In this document: piece by piece, positions 16,871-25,164 of the stretch
Position numbering within the stretch: the stretch's first letter is position 1
Layout: the number at the start of each line of letters is the position of its first letter
Assembly (NCBI RefSeq): GCF_900105075.1
Contig: NZ_FNSK01000001.1
Location: 1,129,001-1,193,000, forward strand
Length of the DNA stretch: 64,000 bases
Source of the DNA: Rhodobacter sp. 24-YEA-8
Lineage (GTDB): Bacteria > Pseudomonadota > Alphaproteobacteria > Rhodobacterales > Rhodobacteraceae
Reading direction: 5' to 3'
Position numbers and translations under genes: made by a program
The notes under the pieces: model-generated
What the model was told of the DNA's origin: nothing
What the model saw: only the letters and a program-made list of their open reading frames with translations
Database searches by the model: none

Positions 16871-17350
16871 TCACCCCCTGCGGGCGGCATCAATCGTCGC
16901 GACGTCGATCTTCTGCATGGTCATCATCGCCGCAAAGGCGCGCGCGGCTTCTGCGCCACCTGCGGCCATCGCCTCGGTCAATGTGCGCGGCGTGATCTGC
17001 CAGGACACGCCCCAGCGGTCCTTGCACCAGCCGCATTCGCTTTCCTGGCCGCCATTGCCGACAATCGCAGTCCAGTACCGGTCGGTTTCCTCCTGATCCT
17101 CGGTGGCGATCTGGAATGAGAATGCCTCGTCCTGGCGGAAAACCGGTCCGCCATTCAGCCCGATACAGGGGATCCCGGCCACGGTGAACTGAACGGTCAG
17201 CACGTCGCCCTTTTTCCCCGAGGGATAATCAGCAGGCGCGCGATGGACGGCTTCGACCCGGCTGTCGGGGAAGACCGAGGCGTAGAAATTTGCCGCCGCC
17301 TCTGCGTCTTTGTCAAACCACAGACAGATGGTGTTTTTTGCAATCGACAT
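16871..17350 (-). CDS. VOC superfamily protein (PhnB / 3-demethylubiquinone type)
   Basis: 159 residues starting at 17350 with GGAGGAAAA upstream. The fold is the vicinal oxygen chelate type (ICLWFDKDAEAAANFYASVF, LNGGPVFRQDEAFSFQI, GWCKDRWGVSWQITP). Databases often name this group after ubiquinone methyltransferase, but the resemblance is only to a domain family and no methyltransferase motif is visible. The biochemical role is unknown. It is a single gene, convergent with pssA. Confidence 0.8.
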   Translation of the reverse strand: MSIAKNTICLWFDKDAEAAANFYASVFPDSRVEAVHRAPADYPSGKKGDVLTVQFTVAGIPCIGLNGGPVFRQDEAFSFQIATEDQEETDRYWTAIVGNGGQESECGWCKDRWGVSWQITPRTLTEAMAAGGAEAARAFAAMMTMQKIDVATIDAARRG

Positions 17351-17479
17351 TGGATTTTCCTCCCTCAGCGCATAACGCCGTGCGCCGGGCAGGGTTCCCG
17401 GGGGGCAGGGGAAACCCGCTAGCCGCCTCTGACCGCCTCTGGCCGGAACACGGCCGGAGGCAGCGGGGACATCGATATG

Positions 17480-17515
17480 AAAGCCCCCGGAGCCTTTCGG
17501 TCCGGGGGCTTTTTC
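17480..17515. terminator. Strong hairpin terminator downstream of pepF
   Basis: A 12-bp perfect stem (17480-17491 with 17501-17512) closes a 9-nt loop directly after the pepF stop on the minus strand. The T run is longer on the plus strand, so it may also shield the other direction. Confidence 0.8.
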
Positions 17516-19366
17516 TTATTCCATCGCTTCCAGCTCGTCGATGAAGCCTGCGATCATCGAAAGGCCCTTGTCCCAGAATTTCGGGTCCGAGGCATCAAGG
17601 CCAAATGGCGCCAGCAGCTCTTTGTGATGTTTCGAGCCGCCCGCTTTCAGCATGTCGAAATACTTGTCCTGGAAGCCAGGCAGCCCGTCAGCATAGACCG
17701 CGTAAAGCGCGTTCACGAGGCCATCGCCAAAGGCATAGGCGTAGACATAGAAGGGCGAGTGGATGAAATGCGGGATATAGGCCCAGAAGGTCTGATAGCC
17801 ATCCATGAAGTCAAAGACCGGGCCAAGGCTTTCGGCCTGGACCGACATCCAGAGCGCGTTGATATCGTCGGGCGTCAGCTCGCCCTCCTGGCGGGCGGCG
17901 TGAAGCTTGCATTCGAAATCGTAAAACGCGATCTGGCGCACGACCGTGTTGATCATGTCCTCGACCTTGCCCGCCAGAAGCACCTTGCGCTCGGCCGGGG
18001 TTTTTGCCTCGTCCAGAAGCTTGCGGAAGGTCAGCATCTCGCCGAAGACCGATGCGGTTTCCGCAAGCGTCAGAGGCGTCGAAGACAACAGCTCGCCCTG
18101 GCCTGCCGCCAGCACCTGATGGACGCCATGGCCCAGCTCATGCGCCAGCGTCATCACATCGCGCGGTTTGCCCAGATAATTGAGCATGACATAGGGATGG
18201 ACAGTGGTGACGGTCGGATGGGCAAAAGCCCCGGGCGCCTTGCCGGGCTTCACGCCGGCATCAATCCAGCCTTTGGTGAAGAAGGGTTTCGCGAGTTCCG
18301 CCATGCGCGGATCAAACGCGCTGTAAGCCTCGGTCACCTGGCGCTCGGCGGTCGCCCAGTCGATGGTCTTCGGCGCCTCGACCGGCAGCGGCGCATTCCG
18401 GTCCCAGACCTGGAGCCGGTCCAGCCCCATCCATTTCGCCTTCAGCGCATAATAGCGGTGCGAAAGCTTCGGATAGGCGGCGACAACGGCATTCCTGAGC
18501 GCCTCGACCACTTCGGGTTCGACATGGTTCGAGAGGTGCCGGCCGGTCTGCGGCGTCGGCATCCTGCGCCAGCGATCCTCGATTTCCTTTTCCTTCGCGA
18601 GCGTATTGGTGATGCGGGCGAAAAGCTTGACGTTCTTATCAAACACCACCGCCAGCGCCCGTGATGCCGCCTCGCGTTTGGTACGGTCGGTATCGGTCAG
18701 AAGGTTCAGCGTCGCCTCAAGGTTCAGCTCCTCCTCTTCGCCCTCGACCGTGAACATCAGCCCGGCAGTGGTTTCGTCAAAGAGCTTGTTCCAGGCCGAG
18801 GCGCCGACCACCGACTGGTCATGGAGGAATTTCTCCATCTCATCGGAAAGCTGGTGCGGCCGCATCGCGCGCATGCGCTCAAAAACCGGGTTGTAGCGGG
18901 CGAGATCGGCATTTTCGGCAAGCAGGGCGCTGAGATGCGCATCTTCCAGCCGGTTGAATTCAAGGCTGAAGAATACGAGCGCAGTGGTCGCCACGGTCAC
19001 CGCATCCTGGGCGTCTGACATGAACTTGGCGCGTTCCGAGTCCATGGTGTTCTGGTAATAGCGCAGCCCCGCGTAAGACATCAGCCGCCCGGCAGTGACG
19101 TCAATCGCCTCGTATTCCTGCACACATTGCAAAAGCGCCGCTGCCTCAAGCGAGGCGAGCTTACCCTCATAGCGCGCGGCAAAATCAGTGCAGGCTTTGC
19201 TCAGCCATTCCATATCGCGCTCAAATTCCGGCGCATCCGGCGCAGGGTAGAGATCGGTCAGATCCCATTCCGGCAGGTCACCAAAACCCTTGCCAGACGC
19301 CGTGGCACCGGAATTTGCATCGAATACAGGGCGGGGGAGGCTGCGGGTCGGAAGGCTGCGGATCAT
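17516..19366 (-). CDS. pepF: Oligoendopeptidase F (M3B metallopeptidase)
   Basis: A cytoplasmic zinc peptidase that trims oligopeptides, 616 residues from the ATG at 19366. The frame extends about 78 codons upstream but that part lacks homology. The zinc motif LAHELGHGVHQ places HELGH at residues 409-413. Other family segments are LPEWDLTDLYPAPDAPEFE near the N-terminus, PYVMLNYLGKPRDVMTLAHE and SPFYVYAYAFGDGLVNALYA. It diverges from the Anbu operon across a short shared region, which makes a functional link to peptide turnover possible but unproven. Confidence 0.93.
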   Translation of the reverse strand: MIRSLPTRSLPRPVFDANSGATASGKGFGDLPEWDLTDLYPAPDAPEFERDMEWLSKACTDFAARYEGKLASLEAAALLQCVQEYEAIDVTAGRLMSYAGLRYYQNTMDSERAKFMSDAQDAVTVATTALVFFSLEFNRLEDAHLSALLAENADLARYNPVFERMRAMRPHQLSDEMEKFLHDQSVVGASAWNKLFDETTAGLMFTVEGEEEELNLEATLNLLTDTDRTKREAASRALAVVFDKNVKLFARITNTLAKEKEIEDRWRRMPTPQTGRHLSNHVEPEVVEALRNAVVAAYPKLSHRYYALKAKWMGLDRLQVWDRNAPLPVEAPKTIDWATAERQVTEAYSAFDPRMAELAKPFFTKGWIDAGVKPGKAPGAFAHPTVTTVHPYVMLNYLGKPRDVMTLAHELGHGVHQVLAAGQGELLSSTPLTLAETASVFGEMLTFRKLLDEAKTPAERKVLLAGKVEDMINTVVRQIAFYDFECKLHAARQEGELTPDDINALWMSVQAESLGPVFDFMDGYQTFWAYIPHFIHSPFYVYAYAFGDGLVNALYAVYADGLPGFQDKYFDMLKAGGSKHHKELLAPFGLDASDPKFWDKGLSMIAGFIDELEAME

Positions 19367-19499
19367 CGGAACTACCTGTGCTGTTTTGCCCCTGGCGGGG
19401 CCTTGCCTTCCATCTAGGCGCGAGGGGGGGCGGGCTGCAAGGGCAAGGGTCGATCTGGCGCCTGCCCGGGGGGGCTGAACCGGGGGAGGAACGACGAAA

Positions 19500-19637
19500 G
19501 TGGCCGGGCTCTTTGCCCGCGTGACCCCGATCCTGCTCGTCTGGGTCTGTGACCTGGTAGCAGGTATGCTTGCCTGGCTTCTGGTGACTTTTGATATCAC
19601 CCGGTCACATGTCCGCCTCGATCAGGGCGAGGATTGA
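19500..19637 (+). CDS. Possible small membrane protein (45 aa)
   Basis: A GTG-started frame of 45 codons with GGGGGAGGAA upstream. Its translation contains one hydrophobic stretch (PILLVWVCDLVAGMLAWLL) and a polar tail (RSHVRLDQGED). It lies between divergent pepF and the ATP-grasp gene. The evidence is only the ribosome site and the membrane-like composition. It could equally be untranslated leader of the Anbu operon. Confidence 0.3.
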   Translation: MAGLFARVTPILLVWVCDLVAGMLAWLLVTFDITRSHVRLDQGED

Positions 19638-19800
19638 CGGAACCGCCGGCGGGATGGGGCGTTTGCGTTGGCGATGCCCCTTTTTTGGGCGGTTGCATCT
19701 GTTGCAGTCAGTCATTCGTGCAGTTTTGACCCGTTCAGGCCTTTACGACGCGGAAACGGCGCGCTTGACTGAATGGGCCATTAAGCGAGTGGAGCCAGAT

Positions 19801-21216
19801 ATGGGCGTATTCTTCGACGAGATGAACGGATCCGGCGGGGGCACCCGCGCCCCCTATGCGAGGCTCGAAGAATGGCTGGCGACCATGCCAAAAGAACTCC
19901 GGAGCCTGAAACAGGCCGAGGCGGAGGCACTGTTTCGCCGCATCGGCATCACTTTCGCGGTCTATGGAGAGGGCGGCGACCCGGACCGGCTGATCCCCTT
20001 TGACATGTTCCCGCGCGTGTTTTCCGGCGCGGAATGGGCCAGGCTGGATCGCGGCGTGAAGCAACGCGCCAAAGCGCTGAACATGTTCCTCGTCGATGTT
20101 TACGGCCGGGGCGAGATCATCCGGGCGGGACGGGTGCCGGCCAATCTCGTCTATCAGAACGCCGCCTATGAGAAGGCCGCCGTGGGCTTTGTGCCGCCGA
20201 AAGGCGTCTATTCCCATATCGTCGGCATCGACCTCGTGCGTACCGGGCCGGAAGAGTTTTTTGTGCTGGAGGACAATTGCCGCACGCCGTCAGGCGTGTC
20301 TTACATGCTGGAAAACCGCGAGATCATGATGCGCATGTTCCCGGGTCTTTTTCGCGAGAACCGCATCGAGCCGATTGATTCCTATGCGGAAATCCTGCGC
20401 CGCACACTGGCCTCGGTGGCGCCCGCAAAGTGTCAGGGTGACCCGAAGGTCGTGATCCTGACGCCGGGGCATTTCAACTCGGCCTATTACGAACATTCCT
20501 TCCTTGCCGATCTGATGGGGGTTGAACTGGTCGAGGGCCAGGATCTCTTTGTCGATGGCGAATTCGTCTATGCCCGCACGACCGAAGGCCCGAAACGCGT
20601 CGATGTGATCTACCGCCGGATCGATGACGCCTTCCTCGATCCGCTGTGTTTCCGCCCGGATTCGATGCTGGGTGTGCCGGGTCTGATGGATGTCTATCGC
20701 TCGGGTGGGGTGTCTATCTGTTCGGCCCCTGGGGCAGGGGTCGCGGATGACAAGGCGATCTATACCTATGTGCCCGAGATGATCCGCTTTTATCTGGGCG
20801 AAGAGCCGATCCTGAGCAATGTCCCCACCTGGAAATGCGCCGGGCGCGACGATCTGAAATATGTGCTCGACAACCTTTCCGAGCTGGTCGTGAAAGAGGT
20901 GCATGGCTCGGGCGGCTATGGGATGCTGGTCGGCCCCACGGCGAGCAAGGCCGAGATTGAGGCGTTCCGCGCGCAGCTGGTGGCCAACCCATCAAATTAC
21001 ATCGCACAGCCCACGCTGGCGCTGTCGACCGTGCCGACCTTTGTCGATGAAGGCGTGGCGCCGCGCCATGTCGACCTGCGCCCCTATTGCCTTGTGGGCG
21101 AGCGGATCGAGCTCGTGAAGGGCGCGCTGACCCGGGTGGCTTTGCGCGAGGGCAGCCTCGTCGTGAATTCGTCGCAGGGCGGTGGCGTCAAGGACACCTG
21201 GGTATTGGCGGAGTAA
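19801..21216 (+). CDS. Circularly permuted ATP-grasp protein (DUF404/DUF407)
   Basis: 471 residues from the ATG at 19801, which has GTGGAG upstream. The open frame begins earlier but conserved sequence starts at MGVFFDEMNGSGGGTRAPYA. Motifs of this amidoligase-like ATP-grasp group are VDVIYRRIDD, APGAGVADDKAIYTYVPEM and LVVKEVHGSGGYGMLVGP. Enzymes of this fold usually join a carboxylate to an amine using ATP, and this family is predicted to form peptide bonds on an unknown substrate. It is the first gene of the four-gene Anbu operon and ends 6 bp before the alpha-E gene. Confidence 0.9.
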   Translation: MGVFFDEMNGSGGGTRAPYARLEEWLATMPKELRSLKQAEAEALFRRIGITFAVYGEGGDPDRLIPFDMFPRVFSGAEWARLDRGVKQRAKALNMFLVDVYGRGEIIRAGRVPANLVYQNAAYEKAAVGFVPPKGVYSHIVGIDLVRTGPEEFFVLEDNCRTPSGVSYMLENREIMMRMFPGLFRENRIEPIDSYAEILRRTLASVAPAKCQGDPKVVILTPGHFNSAYYEHSFLADLMGVELVEGQDLFVDGEFVYARTTEGPKRVDVIYRRIDDAFLDPLCFRPDSMLGVPGLMDVYRSGGVSICSAPGAGVADDKAIYTYVPEMIRFYLGEEPILSNVPTWKCAGRDDLKYVLDNLSELVVKEVHGSGGYGMLVGPTASKAEIEAFRAQLVANPSNYIAQPTLALSTVPTFVDEGVAPRHVDLRPYCLVGERIELVKGALTRVALREGSLVVNSSQGGGVKDTWVLAE

Positions 21217-21222
21217 CCGGAT

Positions 21223-22173
21223 ATGCTTTCAAGAACCGCCAATAATCTTTACTGGATCGCACGTTACATGGAGCGCGCCGATACCGTCGCGCGTCTGCTG
21301 GATGTGGGAAGCCGCATCTCGCTGATCCCCTCGGAACATGGCTATCGCAGCGAATGGGACAGCCTGTTGCAGGCCAGTGGCATGGCTGAGGGCTTTACCG
21401 CCAAATATGGCGACCCGGTGCAGCGCAATCTGGAATCCTGGCTGTTTTTCGACCGCGACAACCCGTCCTCCGTTGCCAGTTGCCTGACGGCTGCGCGGGA
21501 AAATGCCCGGATCGTGCGCACGGCCATGACCGCCCAGGTCTGGGATGCGCTGAACATGGCCTTTCAGGACCTGCGCCAGCTTGAGCGGCAGGAACGCTCG
21601 ACCCTCGACCAATCCACGCTCACGGATTGGGTCACGCGGCAATCAGCGCTGGTGCGCGGTGCGATCGATGCCAATCTACTGCGCGATGATGGCTATAACT
21701 TCCTGAATCTGGGATATTATCTGGAACGCGCCGACAATTCAGCCCGGCTTCTTGACGTGAAATATTACGTGCTGCTGCCGCGACTGGATTTCGTGGGATC
21801 GGGGCTCGACAATTACCAGTGGTCGACGCTGTTGCGGGCCATGGGCGCGCAGCGTGCCTTTCACTGGGCTTATGGCGGCGAGATCACCGCCGGCAAGATC
21901 GCCGATTTCCTGATCCTGAACCGTCAAAGCCCGCGCGCCCTGATCACCTGTATCGCGGGCGCCGAAAACCATCTGACGCGGCTGGCCAAGGCCTATGGCA
22001 GAGAGGGCCTGGCCCAGCTGCGCGCGCGCGCCATGCTGGGCGAGCTGGAAGAGGAAACCGTCGAACGTATTTTCGAGGAAGGCCTGCACGAATATCTCTC
22101 GCGGTTCATCGGGTCTGTGGCAGAGCTTGGGTCTGTCATCCATGAGGTCTATCTGGGCGGAGAACTCAGCTGA
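21223..22173 (+). CDS. Alpha-E domain protein (DUF403)
   Basis: A 316-residue, almost wholly alpha-helical protein. It opens MLSRTANNLYWIARYMERAD and has repeated helix segments such as FLNLGYYLERADNSARLLDV. Family members always travel with the permuted ATP-grasp protein and are thought to be its partner or a second subunit. No catalytic motif is evident. It sits 6 bp after the ATP-grasp stop, and its own stop overlaps the next start by one base (TGATG), showing tight translational coupling. Confidence 0.9.
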   Translation: MLSRTANNLYWIARYMERADTVARLLDVGSRISLIPSEHGYRSEWDSLLQASGMAEGFTAKYGDPVQRNLESWLFFDRDNPSSVASCLTAARENARIVRTAMTAQVWDALNMAFQDLRQLERQERSTLDQSTLTDWVTRQSALVRGAIDANLLRDDGYNFLNLGYYLERADNSARLLDVKYYVLLPRLDFVGSGLDNYQWSTLLRAMGAQRAFHWAYGGEITAGKIADFLILNRQSPRALITCIAGAENHLTRLAKAYGREGLAQLRARAMLGELEEETVERIFEEGLHEYLSRFIGSVAELGSVIHEVYLGGELS

Positions 22174-23000
22174 TGCGCCTGAGCGTCAATCATATCACCC
22201 GCTACAGCTATGACCGCCCGGTCAGGGGGCTTGTGCAAAGCCACCGGCTGACGCCTTCGGTGTTTCAGGGCCAGAAGGTGATTTCATGGGAGATCTCTGT
22301 CGAAGCCGGCGATGCGGCGGCGGTCAGGGGCGCCGAATTCACCGATGGCGCCGGCGACCGGATCCAGGGCTGGAGCATCGCCGGGCCGCTGACCGAAGTG
22401 GCGGTGACAGTGCGTGGCACGGTCGAGACCACTGACACTGCCGGGATGCTGAAAGGCTGCCGCGAGGTGATCAACCCCTGCGCCTATAAGCGCGGGACCG
22501 CATTGACGGCGGGATCCGTGGCGCTTTCGGATCTGGCGGAAAGCGTATCGGATGCCGGGGGGGCTCTCGCGCTGGCGCATGGCCTGTCGGCGGCGGTGAC
22601 CGGGGCCATCGCCTACCATCCTGGCGTGACCGATGCCCATAGCTCGGCATCAGAAGCGCTCGCCCTGGGCGAGGGGGTCTGTCAGGACCATGCCCATGCG
22701 CTGATCGCGCTGGCGCGGTTGCGGGATCTGCCGGCGCGCTATGTGTCGGGCTATCTTTTCGCCGATGCCTCGGGTGCCGCGCATGAGGCCGCCCATGCCT
22801 GGGCCGAGATCCATGTGCCGGGTCTGGGCTGGATCGGGTTTGACCCGGCGAATGCCTGTTGCCCGGATGAACGCTATATCCGCCTTGCCTCTGGCTTTGA
22901 CGCCCGCGATGCCGCCCCCATCCGCGGCGTCGCCCGCGGCGGCCAGGCGGGCGAAGAAGCGATGGATGTCACGGTTGCGGTCCTTTCCTCCGGTCAGTAA
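22173..23000 (+). CDS. Transglutaminase-like cysteine peptidase-fold protein
   Basis: 275 residues. An N-terminal beta-rich region (RLSVNHITRYSYDRPVRGLV) precedes the transglutaminase core with an intact triad: C170 in GEGVCQDHAHALIALA, H208 in AAHAWAEIHVPG and D224 in WIGFDPANAC. In bacteria this fold more often acts as a peptidase or amide-bond transferase than as a crosslinker. Located between the alpha-E and Anbu genes, it could trim or transfer the product of the ATP-grasp enzyme. No signal peptide is visible, so it is probably cytoplasmic. Confidence 0.9.
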   Translation: MRLSVNHITRYSYDRPVRGLVQSHRLTPSVFQGQKVISWEISVEAGDAAAVRGAEFTDGAGDRIQGWSIAGPLTEVAVTVRGTVETTDTAGMLKGCREVINPCAYKRGTALTAGSVALSDLAESVSDAGGALALAHGLSAAVTGAIAYHPGVTDAHSSASEALALGEGVCQDHAHALIALARLRDLPARYVSGYLFADASGAAHEAAHAWAEIHVPGLGWIGFDPANACCPDERYIRLASGFDARDAAPIRGVARGGQAGEEAMDVTVAVLSSGQ

Positions 23001-23033
23001 TGTCCTGCGGGTGAATAAATTTTCCGGTGAGAA

Positions 23034-23756
23034 ATGACCTATTGCGTCGGCCTTCTGCTCAATCAGGGTATGGTATGCCTGTCCGATACCCGCACCAATG
23101 CGGGGCTCGACAATATTTCCACCTATCGCAAGATGTTCACCTTCGAGGCTCCGGGCGAGCGGGTGATTGTGATCATGACCGCGGGATCGCTTTCCGTCAC
23201 GCAGACCACCATCGCGCGGCTGCATGAGGCGATGGATGAGCCTGATGCCACGCCGGAAACGTCTATCCTGCTGGCGCCGACCATGCTGAAAGTGGCGCAG
23301 CTGGTGGGGAATACGCTGGCCTCAGTGCGGCGCGAGATCGATGAGAAACTGTCGATGAGCCAGGGCGCCTCGGCCTCGATGATCGTCGCGGGGCAAAGGA
23401 AGGGCGGCGGTATGCGCATGTTCCTGATCTATCCCGAGGGGAATTTCATCGAAGCGACCGACGACACGCCCTTCCTCCAGATCGGCGAGCATAAATACGG
23501 CAAGCCGATTCTTGACCGCGTGGTCCGGCCCGAAACCGGCTTGCAGGATGCGCAAAAGGCGGTGCTGTTGTCGATGGATTCGACCCTGCGCTCGAACCTC
23601 TCGGTGGGGATGCCACTGGATCTGGCGGTGATCGAAAAAGACGCGCTGCGGGTGACGTCGCGGCGCCGGATCGAGGCCGGGGATGAAGGCTTTCGCGCGA
23701 TGAGCGAGGCCTGGTCCAACGCGCTGCGCGATGGTTTTAGCCGGATCGAAGTCTGA
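23034..23756 (+). CDS. Anbu, proteasome-type self-compartmentalising peptidase
   Basis: 240 residues of the Ntn-hydrolase proteasome family, the ancestral beta-subunit branch called Anbu. The sequence begins Met-Thr, so removal of Met exposes the nucleophile Thr1. The partner residues are present as D18 in CLSDTRTNAG and K33 in TYRKMFTFE (numbered with Met), matching Asp17 and Lys33 of proteasomes. HslV pairs with the HslU ATPase. No ATPase gene lies here, which is usual for Anbu. It is the last gene of the operon, 33 bp after the transglutaminase-like gene. Confidence 0.92.
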   Translation: MTYCVGLLLNQGMVCLSDTRTNAGLDNISTYRKMFTFEAPGERVIVIMTAGSLSVTQTTIARLHEAMDEPDATPETSILLAPTMLKVAQLVGNTLASVRREIDEKLSMSQGASASMIVAGQRKGGGMRMFLIYPEGNFIEATDDTPFLQIGEHKYGKPILDRVVRPETGLQDAQKAVLLSMDSTLRSNLSVGMPLDLAVIEKDALRVTSRRRIEAGDEGFRAMSEAWSNALRDGFSRIEV

Positions 23757-23883
23757 CCGGTTCGGATGACGTCGCGGAAGTCCTGGCGGAAATCTGTCAT
23801 GCTTTTGCGTAAATCCTGTGTCCGGGGCTTCACACTGGCGTCGCAGATGCCTAGCTTTCTCGAAACAGCAGGAGAAACGACTC

Positions 23884-24201
23884 ATGCCAAAGCTCGTCCG
23901 CCTTTATATTCAATCCGTTGCTATCGGGTTCGGATTGTCCGCAGGTTTCGTCGCAGCCCTGCTTTGGACCAATGTTGCAGCTGTCGGCGCGCTGGTTGAC
24001 GGAGCGGGGGCGATCGGTTGGGTGGCTGTGGCAATGCTGGTCGTGTTTTTCGGCGTTCTCTTTTCGAGTGTGCAATTCGCGATCCGCGTCATGATGCTGG
24101 CCGAAGGGGATGACACGCCGCGCGGGGGCCTGCGTCAGCAGATGATCCCAATTCGGGTCGAAGCGCGGGCTGAGCAGCAAAAGCGCCAGCCCCGCCGCTG
24201 A
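23884..24201 (+). CDS. Small two-pass membrane protein of unknown function
   Basis: 105 residues from an ATG with AGGAGAA seven bases upstream. Two hydrophobic segments (SVAIGFGLSAGFVAALLW and IGWVAVAMLVVFFGVLFSSV) lead into a basic, polar tail ending QKRQPRR. It lies 127 bp after Anbu on the same strand and before a terminator, so it could be read through from that operon. Nothing else links it to Anbu. The last codons and the stop fall inside a tandem 21-bp repeat. Confidence 0.7.
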   Translation: MPKLVRLYIQSVAIGFGLSAGFVAALLWTNVAAVGALVDGAGAIGWVAVAMLVVFFGVLFSSVQFAIRVMMLAEGDDTPRGGLRQQMIPIRVEARAEQQKRQPRR

Positions 24202-24227
24202 TCCTTCCAGCCCCGCCGCTGATCCTT
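24186..24227 (+). repeat. 21-bp perfect tandem duplication spanning a stop codon
   Basis: The unit CCAGCCCCGCCGCTGATCCTT occurs twice in a row without mismatch. The first copy holds the TGA of the small membrane protein gene at 24199-24201. The identical copies imply a recent slip or duplication. Confidence 0.9.
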
Positions 24228-24244
24228 AAGGTATCACATTAAAG

Positions 24245-24277
24245 AAACCCGCCGCGTCACCGCAGGCGGGTTTTTCT
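24245..24277 (+). terminator. Rho-independent terminator
   Basis: A 9-bp stem (24245-24253 with 24265-24273) and an 11-nt loop, followed by TTTTTCTTT on the plus strand. It would end the transcript carrying the small membrane protein and possibly the Anbu operon. Confidence 0.85.
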
Positions 24278-24580
24278 TTGGCCGAAGCGGGTCATCGACA
24301 AGGAAGAGCTGGGACAGAGAAGAGGTGGCGGGCCCGCAGCGGCCGTGGGTGGTCTCGATATCCCGAGAGCCAGAGGTCTCAGGTGGGAACCAGGTATCCG
24401 GACCAGGATCCGGGCAGAGCCAGCCCCCATTCATATGCTTATCGGCCACTGGGTTATGGACCCCTCACGCGAAGAGCAGCACCCGCCGCCTTCATATCTA
24501 GGGCCGCCGGGGCTGCAGTACAAGACCGCCGCTGACCCCTGTCGGGTATTGCTTGCAGCGGGCCGGAAGACTGGACAAAT
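24278..24580. other. Intergenic region before mmcB
   Basis: About 300 bp between a terminator and the SOS-like box of mmcB. Short frames are present but none has a ribosome site or recognisable product. Nothing else is apparent. Confidence 0.4.
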
Positions 24581-24595
24581 GTTTACTGTTTGTTC
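24581..24595 (+). promoter_or_regulatory. Candidate LexA (SOS) box, GTTT-N7-GTTC
   Basis: GTTTACTGTTTGTTC differs by one base from the alphaproteobacterial SOS consensus GTTC-N7-GTTC. It ends 11 bp before the mmcB start. mmcB is a known damage-inducible gene in Caulobacter, so LexA control is likely. Binding here is inference. Confidence 0.55.
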
Positions 24596-24606
24596 ATGTT
24601 GGGGTG

Positions 24607-25092
24607 ATGGATGAATCGCTGCATCGCCTGGCCCTGGCTGAAATCCCTGAAGACACCCGTGATCTCTTGCCGATGCAGGCGGGCCAGCGCATCGCGCGCG
24701 GGGTTGCGCGGCTTTTGTGCAGCCACGGATTTGCGCCGGTTACGGAAATGCCGCTGGCAGGCAAGCTGCGCGCGGATGTGATGGCGATCGGGCCAAAGGG
24801 CGAGGTCTGGATCGTCGAATGCAAATCCTGCCGCGCGGATTTTCGGGCGGATCGCAAATGGCAGGGCTATACCGCCTGGTGCGACCGTTTTTTCTGGGCG
24901 GTCGGACCTGATTTCCCGCAAGAGATCCTGCCTGAAAACGACGGGCTGATCCTCGCAGATGCGTTCGGAGGCGAGATCATCCGCCTCGCTGATGAGACGC
25001 CGCTGGCGCCCGCCCGGCGCAAAGTGGTCAGCCGCGATTTCGCCCGCTATGCCGCCCTGCGGCTGCTCGCTTTGCGCGATCCGGCCCCCTGA
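24607..25092 (+). CDS. mmcB: MmcB family DNA repair protein
   Basis: 161 residues with a PD-(D/E)XK nuclease-type core: D57 in KLRADVMAIG, then E71 and K73 in VWIVECKSCRADF. This matches MmcB, a protein of the mitomycin C response in alphaproteobacteria. I take the ATG at 24607, since the upstream extension crosses the SOS-like box. Its precise activity is not well defined, but the active-site residues suggest a nuclease or DNA binder in damage repair. The gene is alone and convergent with the radical SAM gene. Confidence 0.85.
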   Translation: MDESLHRLALAEIPEDTRDLLPMQAGQRIARGVARLLCSHGFAPVTEMPLAGKLRADVMAIGPKGEVWIVECKSCRADFRADRKWQGYTAWCDRFFWAVGPDFPQEILPENDGLILADAFGGEIIRLADETPLAPARRKVVSRDFARYAALRLLALRDPAP

Positions 25093-25102
25093 GGCGCAAC
25101 GC

Positions 25103-25147
25103 AAATTTCTTAAAAGAAATTTATCCGGTTTCTGTCACAGAAACCGG
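25103..25147. repeat. Twin perfect hairpins between convergent genes
   Basis: Two adjacent dyads. The first pairs 25103-25111 with 25114-25122 around two bases. The second pairs CCGGTTTCTG at 25125-25134 with 25138-25147 around TCA. They lie between the convergent mmcB and radical SAM genes and probably terminate both. The TTTCTG...CAGAAA core recurs in the twin hairpin at 29549-29594. Confidence 0.75.
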
Positions 25148-25164
25148 TCTTCTGGCTCGTCGGA

